Assembly (NCBI GenBank): GCA_023439305.1
Contig: JAEXOO010000029.1
Coordinates: 62,001-126,000, forward strand
DNA length: 64,000 nt
Direction of reading: 5' to 3'
From: Pseudomonadota bacterium
GTDB lineage: Bacteria; Pseudomonadota; Gammaproteobacteria; Burkholderiales; Burkholderiaceae_B
Shown here: one piece after another, positions 51,190 to 59,454 of the stretch
How positions within the stretch are numbered: the first letter of the stretch is position 1
Layout of the letters: each line of letters opens with the position of its first letter
Notes under the pieces: model-generated
The model's database searches: none
Seen by the model: only the letters and a program-made list of their open reading frames with translations
What the model was told of the DNA's origin: nothing
Translations under genes and position numbers: made by a program

Positions 51190-51201
51190 TTGGAGGTATG
51201 C

Positions 51202-52002
51202 ATGATCATCCGATTAAATGACATCGGCGCCCATGTAGGTGACCTGCAGCGCCGTCTTTATATGCTGGGCCACAAGGTCGAGCAGAGCAACGTTTACGAC
51301 GAGGCCACCCAGGCAGTAGTGCGCCAGGTGCAGCGGCGTGCCCGCCTGGTGGTTGATGGCATCTACGGGCCGAAAACCGAGGCCGTTGTCAAAGGACAGG
51401 AAACCGGCCGGCTGTTGCGTCATGCAGCTCTTGACGAGGCGGCAACTACGCTCGACGTGGATCTGGCCAGCATCATGGCGGTCAACGAAGTGGAATCTCG
51501 TGGCCTGGGCTTTGTGCGCGACAACCTGCCCGTGATTCTGTTCGAACGGCATGTCTTTTGGCGTCAGCTCGTGGCGCGTAAGATCGACCCCAAGCCTCTG
51601 GCCGACAAGTATCCAGGGGTGGTTAGCCAAAAGCGCGGCGGGTACGCCGGTGGGATCAGCGAATACACACGCCTGTCGGTTGCGAAATCCATCTGCATGC
51701 CGGCCGCTTTCGAATCCTGCAGCTGGGGCTTGTTCCAGATCATGGGCTTTCACTGGGAGCTTCTAGATTTTGAGTCTGTCGAGGACTTCGTGGCTTACCA
51801 GCAGGCAAGCGAAGACAACCAGCTGCGCACCTTCGTACGCTTCATCGTGGCCGATAAGGATCTGCACCGGGCGCTCAAGCAGCGCCGTTGGTCAACATTC
51901 GCTCGAATCTACAACGGGCCGGCCTATGCCGAGAACCTGTATGACGTGAAGTTGGCCAGGGCATACAAACGCTATGCAGGCGAGCTGAAGGCGGCGGCAT
52001 GA
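51202..52002 (+). CDS. Phage endolysin: peptidoglycan-binding domain plus N-acetylmuramidase
   Basis: About 266 residues. The N-terminal ~70 form a PG_binding_1 domain (GDLQRRLYMLGHKVEQSNVY, VDGIYGPKTEAVVKG). From residue 80 onward is a DUF3380-type N-acetylmuramidase domain: IMAVNEVESRGLGF with the likely catalytic Glu, VILFERHVFWRQLVARKIDP, AAFESCSWGLFQIMGFHWEL, and IYNGPAYAENLYDVKLARAY at the end. It has no signal peptide, so it needs the holin. TGGAGG precedes the ATG. P2 gpK belongs to a different lysozyme type. Confidence 0.9.
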   Translation: MIIRLNDIGAHVGDLQRRLYMLGHKVEQSNVYDEATQAVVRQVQRRARLVVDGIYGPKTEAVVKGQETGRLLRHAALDEAATTLDVDLASIMAVNEVESRGLGFVRDNLPVILFERHVFWRQLVARKIDPKPLADKYPGVVSQKRGGYAGGISEYTRLSVAKSICMPAAFESCSWGLFQIMGFHWELLDFESVEDFVAYQQASEDNQLRTFVRFIVADKDLHRALKQRRWSTFARIYNGPAYAENLYDVKLARAYKRYAGELKAAA

Positions 52003-52448
52003 ACTACCTGCGCTTAGGCGTGGGCGTGCTGATCGTCGTCATGGCGGCGGTCGGCTGGGGCCAGTACCGTCAGATAGGTCTGCAGCGTGCGTTGATCACC
52101 CGGCAGGACGAGGCCATTCAAAACACTCTGGAAAGCCTGGACGCCGTCAAAGGCCTGGCCGAAACCAGCCGAGATCAAATGGCTGATCTGTTGACCGCAC
52201 AGGGCCAGGTGCAAAGCAGCCTGTCAGCCCGTCAGCAGGAAATAAGGAGGTTACAAAGCGATGTTAAAGAAATACGCGCGTGGGCTGAGCAGCCTCTTCC
52301 TGCTGATATTGTCCGGATGCGGCAGCGTCCGGCCGCCCGTGGCGCCGGTGATTACGGTAAACCAATGCTCCCCAGTGGTGCCGTGCGTGATGCAGGCAGC
52401 GGCGCCCCGAACCAACGGCGACCTGAATCTGGTTCTGGAACAGACTGA
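51999..52448 (+). CDS. Inner-membrane spanin subunit (Rz/LysB-like)
   Basis: A 149-residue protein with one N-terminal membrane helix (GVGVLIVVMAAVGWGQYRQI) followed by a periplasmic coiled coil (ALITRQDEAIQNTLESLDAV, LSARQQEIRRLQSDVKEIRA), the standard i-spanin layout. It overlaps the endolysin by 4 bp. The second half of the gene also encodes the outer spanin in another frame, as for lambda Rz/Rz1 and P2 lysB/lysC. The pair fuses inner and outer membranes in the last step of lysis. Confidence 0.85.
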   Translation: MNYLRLGVGVLIVVMAAVGWGQYRQIGLQRALITRQDEAIQNTLESLDAVKGLAETSRDQMADLLTAQGQVQSSLSARQQEIRRLQSDVKEIRAWAEQPLPADIVRMRQRPAARGAGDYGKPMLPSGAVRDAGSGAPNQRRPESGSGTD

Positions 52449-52542
52449 AGCCGACTGGGCCAGCTGCGCAGCCCAGGTCGATATGATCTACAACTGCCAG
52501 CAGAAGGCGAAAAAAGATGCTCAAGCCCGACGCAATCCGTGA
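52261..52542 (+). CDS. Outer-membrane spanin lipoprotein (Rz1/LysC-like), nested
   Basis: A 93-residue lipoprotein read in a different frame inside the i-spanin gene and extending past its end. The signal LLILSGCGSVRPPVAP shows a lipobox (LSGC) and the proline-rich start typical of Rz1. It overlaps the following gpR gene by 26 bp. AAATAAGGAGG lies close upstream. Confidence 0.85.
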   Translation: MLKKYARGLSSLFLLILSGCGSVRPPVAPVITVNQCSPVVPCVMQAAAPRTNGDLNLVLEQTEADWASCAAQVDMIYNCQQKAKKDAQARRNP

Positions 52543-53020
52543 AATCATCACTCGCGCCAACCCATATCTAAAGCGGGATCCCGATAAGCTGCAGGTGTTC
52601 CTGGACGGTGGGCAGATCGTCGCTTATGGTGCGGTCAGCCTGTCGTACGAATACCGGTACACCTTGAACGTCATTGTCATGGACTACCCGAACCATGCCG
52701 ACCAGATCATCGTGCCCATGCTGGCGTACCTGCGCACCCAGCAGCCCGAACTGTTCGAGAATAGGGACCTGGCCCAGAACCTGATCCGGTTCGATGCCGA
52801 GATCCTGAACCAGGGCACCATCGACCTGTCCCTGCAGGTGGCTCTGACCGAGCGTGTGATCGTTAGCCAGGATGAAGACAACAGGCTGACCGCTACCCAT
52901 GTAGGCGAGCCTGCACACCCGGACTTTCCAGCCGAAGAGGTCACCATTGAGCTGATCAACAAGAAAACGGACGAAGTCCTGGGCACGTTCACCGCCCCAG
53001 CCTGGAATCCGGAGTTCTAA
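52517..53020 (+). CDS. R: Tail completion protein (P2 gpR family)
   Basis: A 167-residue protein resembling P2 gpR: NPYLKRDPDKLQVFLDGGQI, YGAVSLSYEYRYTLNVIVMD, QIIVPMLAYLRTQQPELFEN. It is needed to finish the tail. Its stop overlaps the gpS start. Confidence 0.88.
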   Translation: MLKPDAIREIITRANPYLKRDPDKLQVFLDGGQIVAYGAVSLSYEYRYTLNVIVMDYPNHADQIIVPMLAYLRTQQPELFENRDLAQNLIRFDAEILNQGTIDLSLQVALTERVIVSQDEDNRLTATHVGEPAHPDFPAEEVTIELINKKTDEVLGTFTAPAWNPEF

Positions 53021-53484
53021 TGGCCGACGATCTGCAGCGTATTGATGACTGGCTGGCCGCATTGCTGATGCGTCTGGACCCGGCCCAGCGTCGACAGGTC
53101 AATCGGCGTGTTGCTTTCGAATTGCGCCGCTCCCAGGCCTCGCGCATTGCTCAGCAACGCAACCCTGACGGCACGCGCTACCAGCCGCGTAGCGGCCAGC
53201 GCAAGAACCTGCGCAGCAAGAAGGGCACTATCAAGCGCCGCGCCATGTTCGCAAAGCTACGCACACAGAAGTACTTGAAGGTCAGCTCCGACGCTGACGG
53301 CCTTTCCGTAGGCTTTCGTGGGCGCGCCGCCGTCATTGCCATCGTTCACCAGTATGGCGACAAGCGTACCGCTCAAAGCGGGCAAGAGTTCATCACACCC
53401 AAACGTGAGTTGCTGGGTCTGACCAATGCCGAGCTGGATCTGATTGCCGACGCCTACCTGCGCAATCTGGCCGCGCTCGAATAG
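53020..53484 (+). CDS. S: Tail completion protein (P2 gpS family)
   Basis: A 154-residue basic protein of the virion-morphogenesis gpS type: LQRIDDWLAALLMRLDPAQR, FELRRSQASRIAQQRNPDGT and KLRTQKYLKVSSDADGLSVG. It is coupled to gpR through a 1-bp overlap. A 75-bp gap with an alternating CG tract follows before the baseplate genes. Confidence 0.9.
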   Translation: MADDLQRIDDWLAALLMRLDPAQRRQVNRRVAFELRRSQASRIAQQRNPDGTRYQPRSGQRKNLRSKKGTIKRRAMFAKLRTQKYLKVSSDADGLSVGFRGRAAVIAIVHQYGDKRTAQSGQEFITPKRELLGLTNAELDLIADAYLRNLAALE

Positions 53485-53559
53485 CCGTTCGCTTGGTAAT
53501 ACACCAAACCCAAACCCGCACCCCCGCGCGCGCGCGAAGTTTTGGCCATAGTGCTGGCT

Positions 53560-54201
53560 ATGAGCAACGAAGAACTGGCCCGCCTCCTGCAGAACCTGAT
53601 CCGTCTTGGAAGGATATTTGATATCGACCATGATGCCAGGTGCGTGCGTGTTCGTAGCGGGAACATTGAAACCGACTGGCGTCAATGGCGCGAGCAGCGT
53701 GCCGGCGAAACCAAGACATGGGATCCCCCAACGATTGGCGAGCAGGTCATTTTGCTTTCACCAGGCGGAGACCTTTCCGGCGCGATTATCGTTGGTTCTG
53801 TTGACTCCGACGACAACCCCCCGCCCAGCACATCGCCTGTCGAAACCGTTCGCCTTTTTCCTGATGGTGCGACGTTCAAGTACGACCATGCCGCCGGCGC
53901 GCTGACCGTCACAGGCATACAGACCATGCGCATGGAGGCTGCAGACAGCATTACGCTGCAGGCGGGAAGCAGCATTACGCTGGACGCGCCGGACACGACT
54001 TCAACCGGCACGCACACCATTAAAGGGCTGCTCACCTATTTGGCTGGTCTGGCTGGATACAACGGCGAATCGGGTACCACCAGCATTACGGGCGACATCA
54101 CGCACACCACCGGAAACCTATCGTCGAACGGCGTGGTGCTGCATTTGCACGTGCACAGCGGGGTACAGCGCGGAGGCTCAAACACGGACGGCCCGATATG
54201 A
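53560..54201 (+). CDS. V: Baseplate spike protein (P2 gpV family)
   Basis: About 213 residues. The N-terminal OB-fold part (ELARLLQNLIRLGRIFDIDH, TDWRQWREQRAGETKTWDPP, TIGEQVILLSPGGDLSGAII) and the repetitive beta-helix end match gpV, the membrane-piercing spike. The tip segment VLHLHVHSGVQRGG keeps the HxHxH pattern that binds iron in P2 gpV. The start is uncertain; the frame is open a little further upstream through a GTG. Confidence 0.9.
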   Translation: MSNEELARLLQNLIRLGRIFDIDHDARCVRVRSGNIETDWRQWREQRAGETKTWDPPTIGEQVILLSPGGDLSGAIIVGSVDSDDNPPPSTSPVETVRLFPDGATFKYDHAAGALTVTGIQTMRMEAADSITLQAGSSITLDAPDTTSTGTHTIKGLLTYLAGLAGYNGESGTTSITGDITHTTGNLSSNGVVLHLHVHSGVQRGGSNTDGPI

Positions 54202-54563
54202 GCATCGGAATGAGCACCACCACCGGCCGCTACATCGAAGAAATCGATCATTTGCGGCAGTCTATCCAGCAGATTCTGTTCACCCGCGTGGGTACGCGTG
54301 TGATGCGCCGTACATTCGGCAGTCTGCTGCCCGAGCTGATCGACCAGCCATTGAATGACCAGACGGCCATTCAGCTGTATGCAGCCACCGCCACGGCCCT
54401 GATCATGCATGAGCCACGCCTGCGACTTACGCGCGTGCAATTGGCTGTGAGCGCCGACATGCCCGGATCTGCGGATCTGGAAATATCCGGCACGGCCTTA
54501 TTGAACGGCCGCAGGCGGGCTGTATCGCTTAGCGTCCCGGCCTTTCAAGGATCCACTGTATGA
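54198..54563 (+). CDS. W: Baseplate wedge protein (P2 gpW family)
   Basis: A 121-residue gp25-like baseplate protein: EEIDHLRQSIQQILFTRVGT, RVMRRTFGSLLPELIDQPLN. It overlaps V and J by 4 bp each, the compact arrangement typical of this operon. Confidence 0.92.
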   Translation: MSIGMSTTTGRYIEEIDHLRQSIQQILFTRVGTRVMRRTFGSLLPELIDQPLNDQTAIQLYAATATALIMHEPRLRLTRVQLAVSADMPGSADLEISGTALLNGRRRAVSLSVPAFQGSTV

Positions 54564-55486
54564 GTATTGCCACTTCGCCCATTGATCTGTCATTGCTACC
54601 TGCGCCGGACGCTTTGGAGGTTATCGACTTCGAAGCCATCTATGCCGCCCGTAAACAGCGACTTGTCGATCTGTTCCCCGCAGATGTTCAGCAAGAGGTT
54701 GCTGTCACCTTGGCGCTCGAATCAGAGCCTATGTCCAAGCTCCTGCAGGAGAATGCCTACCGGGAGATGGTTATACGCCAGCGCGTAAACGAGTGCGTTC
54801 GGCGGGTGCTGCTGGCCTTTGCCAAGGGTAGCGACCTGGAGCATCTTGGCGCCAGATACTATGTTGAACGCTTGGTCGTTCAGGCGGCAGACCCTAACGC
54901 GTCCCCGCCACTGACCCTCATCATGGAGGATGACGACGCACTGCTTGAGCGGATCCAGGACGCGTACGAAGGGCTGTCGGTAGCAGGCCCGCGCGGTGCG
55001 TATGAGTTCCATGCACGATCTGCAGATGGTCGCGTCATTGACGCTAGGGCCATTAGCCCACAGCCATGCGAAGTCGAGATCTATGTGCTTTCATTCGAAG
55101 GCGACGGCACGGCTAGCGAGGAGCTGCTCGACATTGTGGCCGAGGCAGTGAATGAAGAGGATGTCCGACCGCTCGGCGATCGCGTCACGGTCCTGTCATC
55201 GACCATTGTGGACTTCGAGATCGAGGTAAAGCTGCACATGAAAGCGTCCGGGCCTGGGCGTGCACAGGCCATTGCATTGGCTCGCGAGCAGCTGGAGACC
55301 TACTACACCCGACGCAAACGTCAGGGATGGTCTGTTTGGAAATCAAGAATTGACTCCCTTGCTGATGTGGAGGGTGTCGAACGGGTAGAGATCATAAAGC
55401 CTGCCGTAGACCTCGTATTGCTTGAGAGCGAAGCCGCCCGGTGCACGGCCATTACCGTCATAGACGCGGAAGCGTCGAGCGAGTAG
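54560..55486 (+). CDS. J: Baseplate assembly protein (P2 gpJ family)
   Basis: A 308-residue gp6-like wedge protein. LPAPDALEVIDFEAIYAARK, YREMVIRQRVNECVRRVLLA, LERIQDAYEGLSVAGPRGAY and DARAISPQPCEVEIYVLSFE match gpJ. It forms the baseplate ring with gpW and gpI. Confidence 0.92.
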   Translation: MSIATSPIDLSLLPAPDALEVIDFEAIYAARKQRLVDLFPADVQQEVAVTLALESEPMSKLLQENAYREMVIRQRVNECVRRVLLAFAKGSDLEHLGARYYVERLVVQAADPNASPPLTLIMEDDDALLERIQDAYEGLSVAGPRGAYEFHARSADGRVIDARAISPQPCEVEIYVLSFEGDGTASEELLDIVAEAVNEEDVRPLGDRVTVLSSTIVDFEIEVKLHMKASGPGRAQAIALAREQLETYYTRRKRQGWSVWKSRIDSLADVEGVERVEIIKPAVDLVLLESEAARCTAITVIDAEASSE

Positions 55487-55489
55487 CGT

Positions 55490-56113
55490 ATGGCCCACAT
55501 TTCCATCCTGCCCAAAAGCAGCACACCACTGGAGCGCAAGCTTGCCGAGGCCAACGCGGACATCGAGCTGGTGGACGCGACTGTGATTGTTCAGGTGACA
55601 CGCGTCGAGTCCGCGCCGGTGGAGTTCCTGCCCTATCTAGCCTGGGAGGTGTCGGTCGATCGATGGTCAGACGCCTGGCCAGAGGAAACCAAGCGCCAGG
55701 TCATTCGAGAGTCGTTCTATGTGCATAAACGCAAGGGAACGATAGCCTCATTGCGCCGCGTGGTAGAGCCCTTTGGATACTTGCTCAATGTGCAGGAGTG
55801 GTTCGAGGAAGATCCTCCTGGCCCGCGTGGAACGTTCCGACTGGACGTGGGCGTGAATAACGAAGGCATTACCGAAGAAATCTATCTTGAGCTTGAGCGA
55901 CTGATCGAGGTCACCAAGCCATTATCGCGGCACTTGCTTGGCCTGAACATCACGCTGCTCACGCGCGGCACCTTTTATTACGGCGCCGCCACGCTGCTGG
56001 GCGATACCACCACCGTGTATCCACCGGATCCGTCCGATATAGAAGTCTTAAGCCTGCCGTCCTACCAGGCGGCGACACACATTATTGATACTGTCACAGT
56101 GAGGCCACAATGA
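55490..56113 (+). CDS. I: Tail protein I (P2 gpI family)
   Basis: A 207-residue baseplate protein: ILPKSSTPLERKLAEANADI, LPYLAWEVSVDRWSDAWPEE, RQVIRESFYVHKRKGTIASL. It links the baseplate to the tail fibres. It overlaps gpH by 4 bp. Confidence 0.92.
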   Translation: MAHISILPKSSTPLERKLAEANADIELVDATVIVQVTRVESAPVEFLPYLAWEVSVDRWSDAWPEETKRQVIRESFYVHKRKGTIASLRRVVEPFGYLLNVQEWFEEDPPGPRGTFRLDVGVNNEGITEEIYLELERLIEVTKPLSRHLLGLNITLLTRGTFYYGAATLLGDTTTVYPPDPSDIEVLSLPSYQAATHIIDTVTVRPQ

Positions 56114-57321
56114 GCCAAGTATTCTTCACCACCCTGACCGCCATCGGCGAAGCCAAGCATGCCAACGCGGCTGTCACCGGCACCAAAGTCAACTACGCCC
56201 AGATGGAAGTGGGCGACGGCAATGGCGAAGTACCCCTACCTGATCGGCTGCAAGAAAGCCTTGTAAACCGGGTTCGTATCGAGAACATCAATACGGTCAT
56301 GGTGGACCCGGACAACGCCTCGCAAATCATTGTCGAGCAGGTGATCCCCGAGGATGAAGGGGGCTGGTGGATCCGCGAGGTTGGAATTCGAGATCTCGCT
56401 GGCGACCTCATCGCCGTGGCTAGTGTGCCGCCCACCTATAAGCCGGTGCTGCTAGAGGGCTCCGGCCGGAACCAGATCATCCGCGTGGTGCTCCTGCTGG
56501 CCAGCACCGACGTGGTGGCCTTGAAGATCGACCCGGCCATCGTCATGGCCACGCGCAAGTATGTCGATGACATCTTCGCCGCACCATCTGGCGTGGTGCC
56601 AGGAACGTATGGCAGCGAGAGCGAATACCCGATCATCACGGTGAATGCCCAGGGGCGCATCACTGACGCCACGAAGATAAAAGTGGCTTCGGTTTGGGAT
56701 GCAATTCCGGACGTGTACATAGGCGACATCATATTTGTCAAGGATATCGGGGAAATGTGGTGGACAGACAATGCTTTCATCACTGGGTACCGGACCAAGT
56801 GGTGTGGCATTTCGCTAAAGTCCCTGGACCTCACCAATAGGACGTGGACACTATCCATGCGTGGCGGCACATTCGATAAGACTCTGAAGAAGTACCAGGG
56901 CATCTATTCCTGGATCCTCGAGAACGATCTTATGGTCGATGCTGGTGATTACGAAGACGGCGAGGGCTTCTTTGCCGAGATCGGCGGCAACATGGTGAAG
57001 GCCCCCAACCTTGACAACATGTTCGACCGAAATATCGGTACTGACCTTGACACTGCAAATGCGAGACTGGCAGGTAGTAAACAGAAAGGGAGCCTCCAGA
57101 CGTTCGATCCTGATGCGGCCGGCCCGGCAGTTAGTGGCTTGGGTCCAAACGCCGATGTCGGTGTGCGGGCGGGCTTTGGACTTGACTCAGCCGCTGGGGC
57201 AACTTACCCAAACGCTCAGGTATTGTTTAGGCCTTTCGAAGGTTCCACCGCATCAGTGTCGGTAGCGGCTGGAGTTGTGAGGCCAGACAATACTGCATTC
57301 CATCCTGTCATATGTTTGTAG
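56110..57321 (+). CDS. H: Tail fibre protein (P2 gpH family), currently expressed shufflon variant
   Basis: A 403-residue tail fibre. The N-terminal ~150 residues are the conserved baseplate-attachment domain (FFTTLTAIGEAKHANAAVTG, NYAQMEVGDGNGEVPLPDRL, EDEGGWWIREVGIRDLAGDL). Residues 316-319 (ANAR) are encoded by a 14-bp site that recurs four more times downstream. The last ~84 residues, LAGSKQKGSLQTFDPDAAG to NTAFHPVICL, are therefore an exchangeable receptor-binding tip. Alternative tips lie downstream. The upstream part is constant; the present C-terminus is only one possible state of the locus. Confidence 0.9.
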   Translation: MSQVFFTTLTAIGEAKHANAAVTGTKVNYAQMEVGDGNGEVPLPDRLQESLVNRVRIENINTVMVDPDNASQIIVEQVIPEDEGGWWIREVGIRDLAGDLIAVASVPPTYKPVLLEGSGRNQIIRVVLLLASTDVVALKIDPAIVMATRKYVDDIFAAPSGVVPGTYGSESEYPIITVNAQGRITDATKIKVASVWDAIPDVYIGDIIFVKDIGEMWWTDNAFITGYRTKWCGISLKSLDLTNRTWTLSMRGGTFDKTLKKYQGIYSWILENDLMVDAGDYEDGEGFFAEIGGNMVKAPNLDNMFDRNIGTDLDTANARLAGSKQKGSLQTFDPDAAGPAVSGLGPNADVGVRAGFGLDSAAGATYPNAQVLFRPFEGSTASVSVAAGVVRPDNTAFHPVICL

Positions 57322-57334
57322 CGTGGCCATATCT

Positions 57335-57576
57335 CTGCAAATGCGAGAACCCTGGGCACCAACCAGCTTGACGCGCTTCAAAACATCACTGGTTTGACTC
57401 GCGGCTGGACCCCTTTGACCGCAGGAACAGATACTGGGGCGCTGTTTGCAACAGGCGCACATAGTGACGGCAATACAGCCGGCACGACAGCCGGCCATGG
57501 CAGAGATATAGGAATCGACGCATCGCGCGTTGCGCGGACTTCGACAGAGACACGTAGTCAAAACACTGCATTCTGA
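57335..57576 (+). other. Silent tail-fibre C-terminal cassette 2
   Basis: No start codon of its own is expected. Read from the second forward crossover site it encodes ANAR, then TLGTNQLDALQNITGLTRGW and about 55 more residues ending RTSTETRSQNTAF before a stop. It is ~75 residues long and ends without the PVICL tail of other cassettes. It overlaps cassette 3 tail to tail by 19 bp, where the two stops lie. It becomes expressible only after rearrangement with the first site. Confidence 0.78.
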
Positions 57577-57823
57577 ACACGCGTTTCAACCGAAGTTCGG
57601 GCCGAGTTCGAAGCGCTAAATGTTATTAAATCAGATCCAAAGGACCCGGTCGACAAAGTGAACGGTCCCGATGCATTACCCGCGCCGGACTGATGTGTGA
57701 AGGCTCCTGATCCACTAAATACAGCACCTCCTGTCCCCGAGTTCGGCGGGCGTGACATAAAGGAGCCCGTAATATTCTGCAAGGCGTCTAATTGCTTGCT
57801 GCCCAGGGCTCTCGCATTTGCAG
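57558..57823 (-). other. Silent tail-fibre C-terminal cassette 3 (inverted)
   Basis: Read leftwards from the inverted site it encodes ANAR then ALGSKQLDALQNITGSFMSR and a Gly/Ser-rich stretch, ending RTSVETRVQNAVF (about 83 residues). The opening and closing blocks match cassettes 2, 4 and 5, while the middle is unrelated, as expected of alternative receptor-binding tips. Inversion between 57053 and 57823 would fuse it in frame to the fibre. Confidence 0.8.
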
Positions 57824-57825
57824 CG

Positions 57826-58130
57826 TTATAGACAGATGACGGGATTGAACGCAGTGTTAGAACTTCGTGTTTCGGTGGATGTTCGCACCACGCGTGATGC
57901 GTCCATCGTAAGCGTTCGGAGGTCGTGGACGGCTGCGACCGCTGCTAATTGAAGCACTCTCGCACTGCCAGGACTGGCTACATCTATTGAAAATGTACCG
58001 CTTAAATTTTCGCCCACTGCGGTGTAGTTGATACTGTTATTGTCGTTATAAAACTGTCGGCTGGAGAACGCACCCGTAATGTTTTCCAGCGCATCCGCTT
58101 GACGCGATCCGAGCGTTCTAGCATTTGCAG
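57826..58130 (-). other. Silent tail-fibre C-terminal cassette 4 (inverted)
   Basis: Read leftwards it encodes ANAR then TLGSRQADALENITGAFSSR and ends RTSTETRSSNTAFNPVICL (about 96 residues). Its tail, NTAFNPVICL, is nearly the same as that of the expressed fibre (NTAFHPVICL). Its stop lies 2 bp before the site of cassette 3. The middle part (NDNNSINYTAVGENLSGTFS) is unique. Confidence 0.82.
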
Positions 58131-58414
58131 TTAAATGCACACACGAGGGTGAAATGCTGCGTTCTGCCCACGAGTTTCGGCAGAGGTGCGTGCGGATGCG
58201 CTTAGATTAAACGTGACTCGATCACTATTCGCTGTTCCCGCAGCAAAGCCTAATGGAGCGGAGCCGGTTGCATCTGCTTTTGCTGATAGTTGAAATGGCC
58301 CCGTCGCACCAATAACAGCACCTGACGAACTTGCACCCGTTCTTGTTTGAATAATCCCTGCAACCTGCTGCATCGCATCCAACTGTGCCGAGCCCAAGGC
58401 TCTTGCATTTGCAG
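58131..58414 (-). other. Silent tail-fibre C-terminal cassette 5 (inverted)
   Basis: Read leftwards it encodes ANAR then ALGSAQLDAMQQVAGIIQTR and ends RTSAETRGQNAAFHPRVCI (about 89 residues). Its stop abuts the site of cassette 4 directly. It lies at the right end of the array, so full inversion of 57053-58414 would express it. Confidence 0.82.
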
Positions 58415-58511
58415 TGCCACGAACGTATAACCCCCATACACAAATCGCGCCGGTAGAGCTTCGCGCGCGCGTGGGCCACCATGTGGGCATTAATCAGATT
58501 GAGATGCCGCC

Positions 58512-59312
58512 ATGCTACTTGAACCGCTCAAGGTTTCCCGCGTCGACCCGAAGACGATGCTGCACATGTACAACGAAGACGTGCACCCGCACCCGGACGG
58601 CGAGTACCAGGTGCCTGGGAACTGTGTGCGCGTCCTGGCGCCCGATGTTGGCGAGAACGAGCGGGCCAAGTGGGTGTCGGAGGTTCCGCGTATTGCCTTC
58701 AACTTCGGCCATGCCGGTACCGGCAGCTGGGAGGTGGTCGACGATTACCGTAAAGCGGATCTGTTCCAGACCGCCAATGGGGAGAAGTACCAGGTAGACA
58801 GTGACGTTGATGGCGTGTCCTACGATGGTATCGGCCCGCTGCCCGCCTGGCTGACGCTGCAGGAGCGGCCGTCACGTTTTCACCACTACATCGACGGCGC
58901 CTGGGTGCTGAATGTGCAAGAGGAGCTCGAGGCCCTGATCAATGACAAGGTCATCGAGCTTTCCGCTGCCTGCCAGGCACAGATCTACGCTGGCTTTGTA
59001 TCAGTAGCGTTGGGCCAGGAGCACCATTATCCGGCCCTGGATAAGGACCAGCAGAATCTGACTGCATCGGTGCTTGATTCCACCGTGCCAGGCCTGCCTG
59101 AAGGCTGGCAGACGCCGTTCTGGTGTGCGCTCGATGGTGCATGGGCGTTTCGCATGCACACGGCGGAGCAAATTCAGACGGTTGGCCGAGATGGTAAGGC
59201 CGTGATTCTGGCCTGCATGGCCCAGAATGCCGTGCTTGCTGCAGCCGCACGCGCTGTACAGAACAAATCGCAGCTGCCCGGCATCGTCTGGATAGCGCCA
59301 GAGCTGACCTAA
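58512..59312 (+). CDS. Tail fibre assembly/chaperone-type protein with DUF4376-like C-terminus
   Basis: A 266-residue protein in the tail-fibre-assembly position (gpG place in P2). The first half (PHPDGEYQVPGNCVRVLAPD, VPRIAFNFGHAGTGSWEVVD, LQERPSRFHHYIDGAWVLNV) looks like fibre-associated proteins. The second half, with INDKVIELSAACQAQIYAGF and WCALDGAWAFRMHTAEQIQT, is like DUF4376. Such proteins help fold or attach the fibre and can be specific for the tip, so it may have to serve all shufflon variants. It starts ~100 bp after the last crossover site. Confidence 0.75.
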   Translation: MLLEPLKVSRVDPKTMLHMYNEDVHPHPDGEYQVPGNCVRVLAPDVGENERAKWVSEVPRIAFNFGHAGTGSWEVVDDYRKADLFQTANGEKYQVDSDVDGVSYDGIGPLPAWLTLQERPSRFHHYIDGAWVLNVQEELEALINDKVIELSAACQAQIYAGFVSVALGQEHHYPALDKDQQNLTASVLDSTVPGLPEGWQTPFWCALDGAWAFRMHTAEQIQTVGRDGKAVILACMAQNAVLAAAARAVQNKSQLPGIVWIAPELT

Positions 59313-59454
59313 GAGAAAAGACGCGGCGTTGCAGTGGGTGCGCTAACACCCGCTACAACCCGCTTCAGCAGAGTGACCTGCATGAAATGGCCAAGGCCGC
59401 GCCACCTGTCGACAGGCGGGGTAAGGTTATCATGATTAACAGGGTGTCACACGC
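59313..59454. promoter_or_regulatory. Short gap before the dam gene
   Basis: 142 bp with an imperfect hairpin (GGGTG/CACCC around 59336-59351) and an AT-rich stretch just before the dam start that could hold a promoter. Nothing firmer is visible. Confidence 0.35.

Larger units (their letters stand above)
57053..58414. repeat. Shufflon array: five in-frame CTGCAAATGCnAGA crossover sites
   Basis: The 14-bp site occurs forward at 57053-57066 and 57335-57348, and inverted at 57810-57823, 58117-58130 and 58401-58414. The variable base is G, G, G, T and A in that order. Four copies continue as nCCnTGGG or close to it. Every copy encodes ANAR in the frame of the tail fibre. Inversion between the first site and any inverted site places a new C-terminal cassette in frame; the 57335-57823 segment carries two cassettes tail to tail, as in plasmid R64 shufflon segments. 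The site layout is seen directly; active recombination is inferred. Confidence 0.85.

Noticed and set aside
57394..57576. Independent 60-residue gene on the plus strand
   Set aside because: It is the inner part of tail-fibre cassette 2; similarity to other cassettes begins upstream at the crossover site.
58414..58797. Plus-strand frame after the last crossover site
   Set aside because: No family features; it overlaps the well-supported fibre-assembly gene in another frame.
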